Shown here: positions 3,964 to 5,536 of the stretch, piece after piece
How the letters are laid out: every line of letters starts with the position of its first letter
How positions within the stretch are numbered: the stretch's first letter is position 1
NCBI GenBank assembly: GCA_964247295.1
Contig: CAXTTV010000263.1
Coordinates: forward strand, 1-5,536
Source of the DNA: CAXTTV01 sp964247295
GTDB lineage: Bacteria; Chloroflexota; Ktedonobacteria; Ktedonobacterales; Ktedonobacteraceae
Reading direction: 5' to 3'
DNA length: 5,536 bases
The notes under the pieces: model-generated
Database searches by the model: none
What the model saw: the letters and a program-made list of their open reading frames with translations, nothing else
What the model was told of the DNA's origin: nothing
Translations under genes and position numbers: made by a program

Positions 3964-4914
3964 TCAAGCGCGGCGATTCATTGCCAAAGTATCCGATTTT
4001 TTCCAGGATTGCATTGCTCCCTCAGACTGTGTTGGCGCGTTCAAAATCTCCATTGCTTTGAGCCGCCAGAAGCGCGCGCTAGCTGGTCGCTTTAAGGAAA
4101 GATATTCGGCCAGGGCCTCATCGGTCATCTGAGGCTGAGATTTGAGGATCTCAATGGTCATCTGAAGTTTATCTGGGGTGTTATCAGTTGAAATGGTAAT
4201 CGTGGGATTGCTGCCGGTCAGTTTCTCAGTCATCTCGTCGTTCTCAACCATCATAATCTGCCCAGTGATCGGACGCTCGATCTCACGCTCTCTTTTCTCG
4301 ACCGGTTCTTTTGGCCGAGACTCCTCTTTCGCCTGTTCCTCTGTTGCTGAAGTCTGGTTTGAGGTATCTGGATGGCTGCTTCCAACGTTGAGAGCCCGGC
4401 GCAGCGAAGTGATGGGCAGTTGGGCCTGACGAGCGAGATCGGCCAGCGCCGTAATCTGTTGATGCTGACTCTGCTTCTCCTCAGCGGAGGTTTCCGTAAT
4501 GGTCTCGGCCATCATGGTATAGACAATGCCTAGAAGGGGGAAGGCACTTGCCATAAATGGGAAGATACTTGTGAGCCAGGGGGCTGCTCCTTCGGCTGAA
4601 CTTAGCATCACAGGATTGTGAAACTGTTTGGCGTACGCCCAGTTCACTGCCCAGGAGAAAACGGTACACATCAGGATCAGCAGCCAGTGCTGCCAGACAG
4701 CTTTCCATGATTTGAAGCGCCGGTACCTTTGAAAGGCAGTCCAGGATAACAGGTAGACAGTGACATCAATACTAATTGCGATCGCATAGCTAACCGCCCA
4801 CCACCAGATCCCTTCAGGTCCAGTCGTTGGCTCAAACGAGGCAAAAAAGTACGCGACATGAGGAATAGAGGCCGCCAGAAAAACAGCAAAAGCGATCCAG
4901 AAAAAATATTTCAT
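3964..4914 (-). CDS. four-helix membrane protein with charged linker and C-terminal winged-helix-like domain
   Basis: This 316-residue protein has four predicted membrane helices at about residues 4-26, 37-60, 76-95 and 113-135. They are followed by a polar, highly charged linker (about 140-245, with a run of Glu/Lys/Arg near 195-214). A compact C-terminal domain (247-292) looks like a helix-turn-helix: IEILKSQPQMTDEALAEYL, then LKRPASARFWRLKAMEIL, where PASARFWRLKA would be the recognition helix. Asp50 lies within the second membrane helix. The layout recalls small multi-helix membrane proteins of conjugative or phage-like elements (for example DUF2637-type), but I cannot assign a family. 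Start choice: ATG at 4914 has AAGGG (4924-4928) nine bases upstream and begins directly with the first membrane helix. The frame extends to 5013 but that part has no Shine-Dalgarno site and overlaps the predicted promoter. A membrane-tethered DNA-binding protein is a reasonable inference. Confidence 0.85.
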   Translation of the reverse strand: MKYFFWIAFAVFLAASIPHVAYFFASFEPTTGPEGIWWWAVSYAIAISIDVTVYLLSWTAFQRYRRFKSWKAVWQHWLLILMCTVFSWAVNWAYAKQFHNPVMLSSAEGAAPWLTSIFPFMASAFPLLGIVYTMMAETITETSAEEKQSQHQQITALADLARQAQLPITSLRRALNVGSSHPDTSNQTSATEEQAKEESRPKEPVEKREREIERPITGQIMMVENDEMTEKLTGSNPTITISTDNTPDKLQMTIEILKSQPQMTDEALAEYLSLKRPASARFWRLKAMEILNAPTQSEGAMQSWKKSDTLAMNRRA

Positions 4915-4994
4915 TATAGAAGACCCTTCACTAAATGTGTCCCTTTGATAAATAATAATGTGCATGTATTCATATATAAAGATCTTACTTAATA

Positions 4995-5024
4995 AGGGTA
5001 CCCATGTCGACAAGCATCCGTCAA
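4995..5024 (-). promoter_or_regulatory. candidate promoter of the membrane-protein gene
   Basis: On the minus strand, TTGACG (5019-5024) and TACCCT (4995-5000) are 18 bases apart, the same -35 and spacer as the candidate promoter of the 96-residue gene. The start point near 4988 would give a leader of about 74 bases. The -10 match is poor (3/6), so confidence rests mainly on the -35 and on the likeness between the two promoters. Confidence 0.4.
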
Positions 5025-5378
5025 TCTTGTTTTACCTCTTATAGTAAAAAAGGGCTATTCTGATTTTTTTAGAAAACCCTTCCTCTTTTCTCTACATTTG
5101 GATATTTTATGTAAATTAAGAAAAAAGAAAGTGTAGGGCGGAGCGCCTTGCTAGAGAAATGCCATGTTCTGTCGAGCACCTCGGCCTCTGGATACGGTTT
5201 CTAGAAGACTCTGGTGGGAAAGGGGGAGATGCCCTATATGAGAGAAGGGAAATCGCCTAAGGGAGATTTGGTTGCTAAAGTACAGGATGTCTCTATAATC
5301 TTTTCCTTCACCCACTCGTCGCTGCGGGCGGCGGCTACCATCAAATTTAGGGAATTTAAAGTGTATGCGATAAAGGTG
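5025..5378. other. AT-rich intergenic stretch without a supported gene
   Basis: Oligo-A and oligo-T tracts dominate the first 100 bases. A small hairpin, GGCG-GAG-CGCC, lies at 5137-5147. A plus-strand frame from ATG 5238 to 5450 would encode 70 residues and has AGGGGGAG (5221-5228) nine bases upstream. Its product resembles no family, and a good promoter lies inside its 3' half, so I do not call it a gene. No tRNA or other RNA gene was recognised. Confidence 0.5.
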
Positions 5379-5409
5379 TTGACAAATCGCAAGATTTATG
5401 AGATATTAT
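5379..5409 (+). promoter_or_regulatory. rightward promoter near the window edge
   Basis: A perfect TTGACA -35 (5379-5384) is followed by TATTAT (5404-5409, 5/6) after 19 bases, or by GATATT (5402-5407, 4/6) after 17 bases. Transcription would start near 5416 and run off the window. No start codon with a ribosome site is seen by 5536, so the leader would exceed 120 bases or the product is an RNA. Confidence 0.5.
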
Positions 5410-5487
5410 CCCGGCACCGCGAGAACATAAAAAACATTGCGGAGCCATAGAATACGCACATACACAACCGAATATAATTACTTGCAT

Positions 5488-5502
5488 TTTGCTGAGAGCA
5501 AA
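5488..5502 (+). promoter_or_regulatory. small hairpin in the presumed leader at the right edge
   Basis: TTTGCT (5488-5493) and AGCAAA (5497-5502) form a perfect 6-base-pair stem with a GAG loop, about 70 bases after the predicted start point of the rightward promoter. No T-tract follows, so it is not a terminator. It may be part of a larger structured leader that continues past the window. Confidence 0.3.
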
Positions 5503-5536
5503 CGCGAGAACCGAGATTTCGCAACAGAGAAGACGC

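Noticed and set aside
3954..3990. Terminator right after the membrane-protein gene
   Set aside because: A T-run follows the stop, but the only stem (AATC with GATT) is four base pairs and AT-rich.
4915..5013. Extension of the membrane protein to a start at 5013
   Set aside because: It lacks a ribosome site and overlaps the candidate promoter; the start at 4914 has a good Shine-Dalgarno site and leads directly into the first membrane helix.
5131..5240. tRNA or other small structured RNA
   Set aside because: The small GGCG/CGCC hairpin prompted a check, but there is no T-loop signature or cloverleaf.
5238..5450. Possible 70-residue plus-strand gene
   Set aside because: It has a plausible ribosome site (5221-5228), but no recognisable domain, no clear promoter upstream, and a strong promoter inside its 3' half. 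Kept only as a low-confidence possibility.

Overview
The window reads as bacterial chromosome with compact genes, strong purine-rich Shine-Dalgarno sites and intrinsic terminators. The protein mix fits a Chloroflexota genome, most likely a Ktedonobacteria-like one: an M42 aminopeptidase, a NYN/LabA-like protein swollen with Ser/Thr/Gly/Asn/Gln-rich sequence, an HxlR regulator, and a four-helix membrane protein ending in a winged-helix-like domain. That placement is an inference from gene style, because no rRNA or marker gene is present.

Layout from left to right. Bases 1-249 form a very GC-rich edge (about 72% GC over 1-180) with no supportable gene. An M42 metallopeptidase (minus, 250-1314) follows, separated by an intrinsic terminator and a likely promoter from a NYN-domain protein (minus, 1436-2794). 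A 258-base divergent region (2795-3052) lies between the NYN gene and an HxlR regulator (plus, 3053-3388). It holds overlapping candidate promoters, a dyad that could be an HxlR operator, a foldable three-way-junction element in the NYN leader, and an attenuator-like leader before hxlR. A strong bidirectional terminator (3449-3484) lies between hxlR and a convergent unrecognised 96-residue gene (minus, 3510-3800). Upstream of that is a membrane protein with a charged cytoplasmic tail and a C-terminal DNA-binding-like domain (minus, 3964-4914). The last 620 bases are AT-rich with no convincing gene, but carry a good rightward promoter near 5379-5409 whose gene would lie outside the window.

How the genes may work together. 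The clearest regulatory hypothesis is that the HxlR protein controls itself and the divergent NYN gene through the dyad at 2938-2950. The two genes at 3510-3800 and 3964-4914 share a similar candidate promoter layout (TTGACG, 18-base spacer, TACMCT). Several minus-strand leaders contain a short complement of their own Shine-Dalgarno site, which may point to leader-RNA control. No RNA gene, CRISPR array, insertion sequence or complete mobile element was seen.
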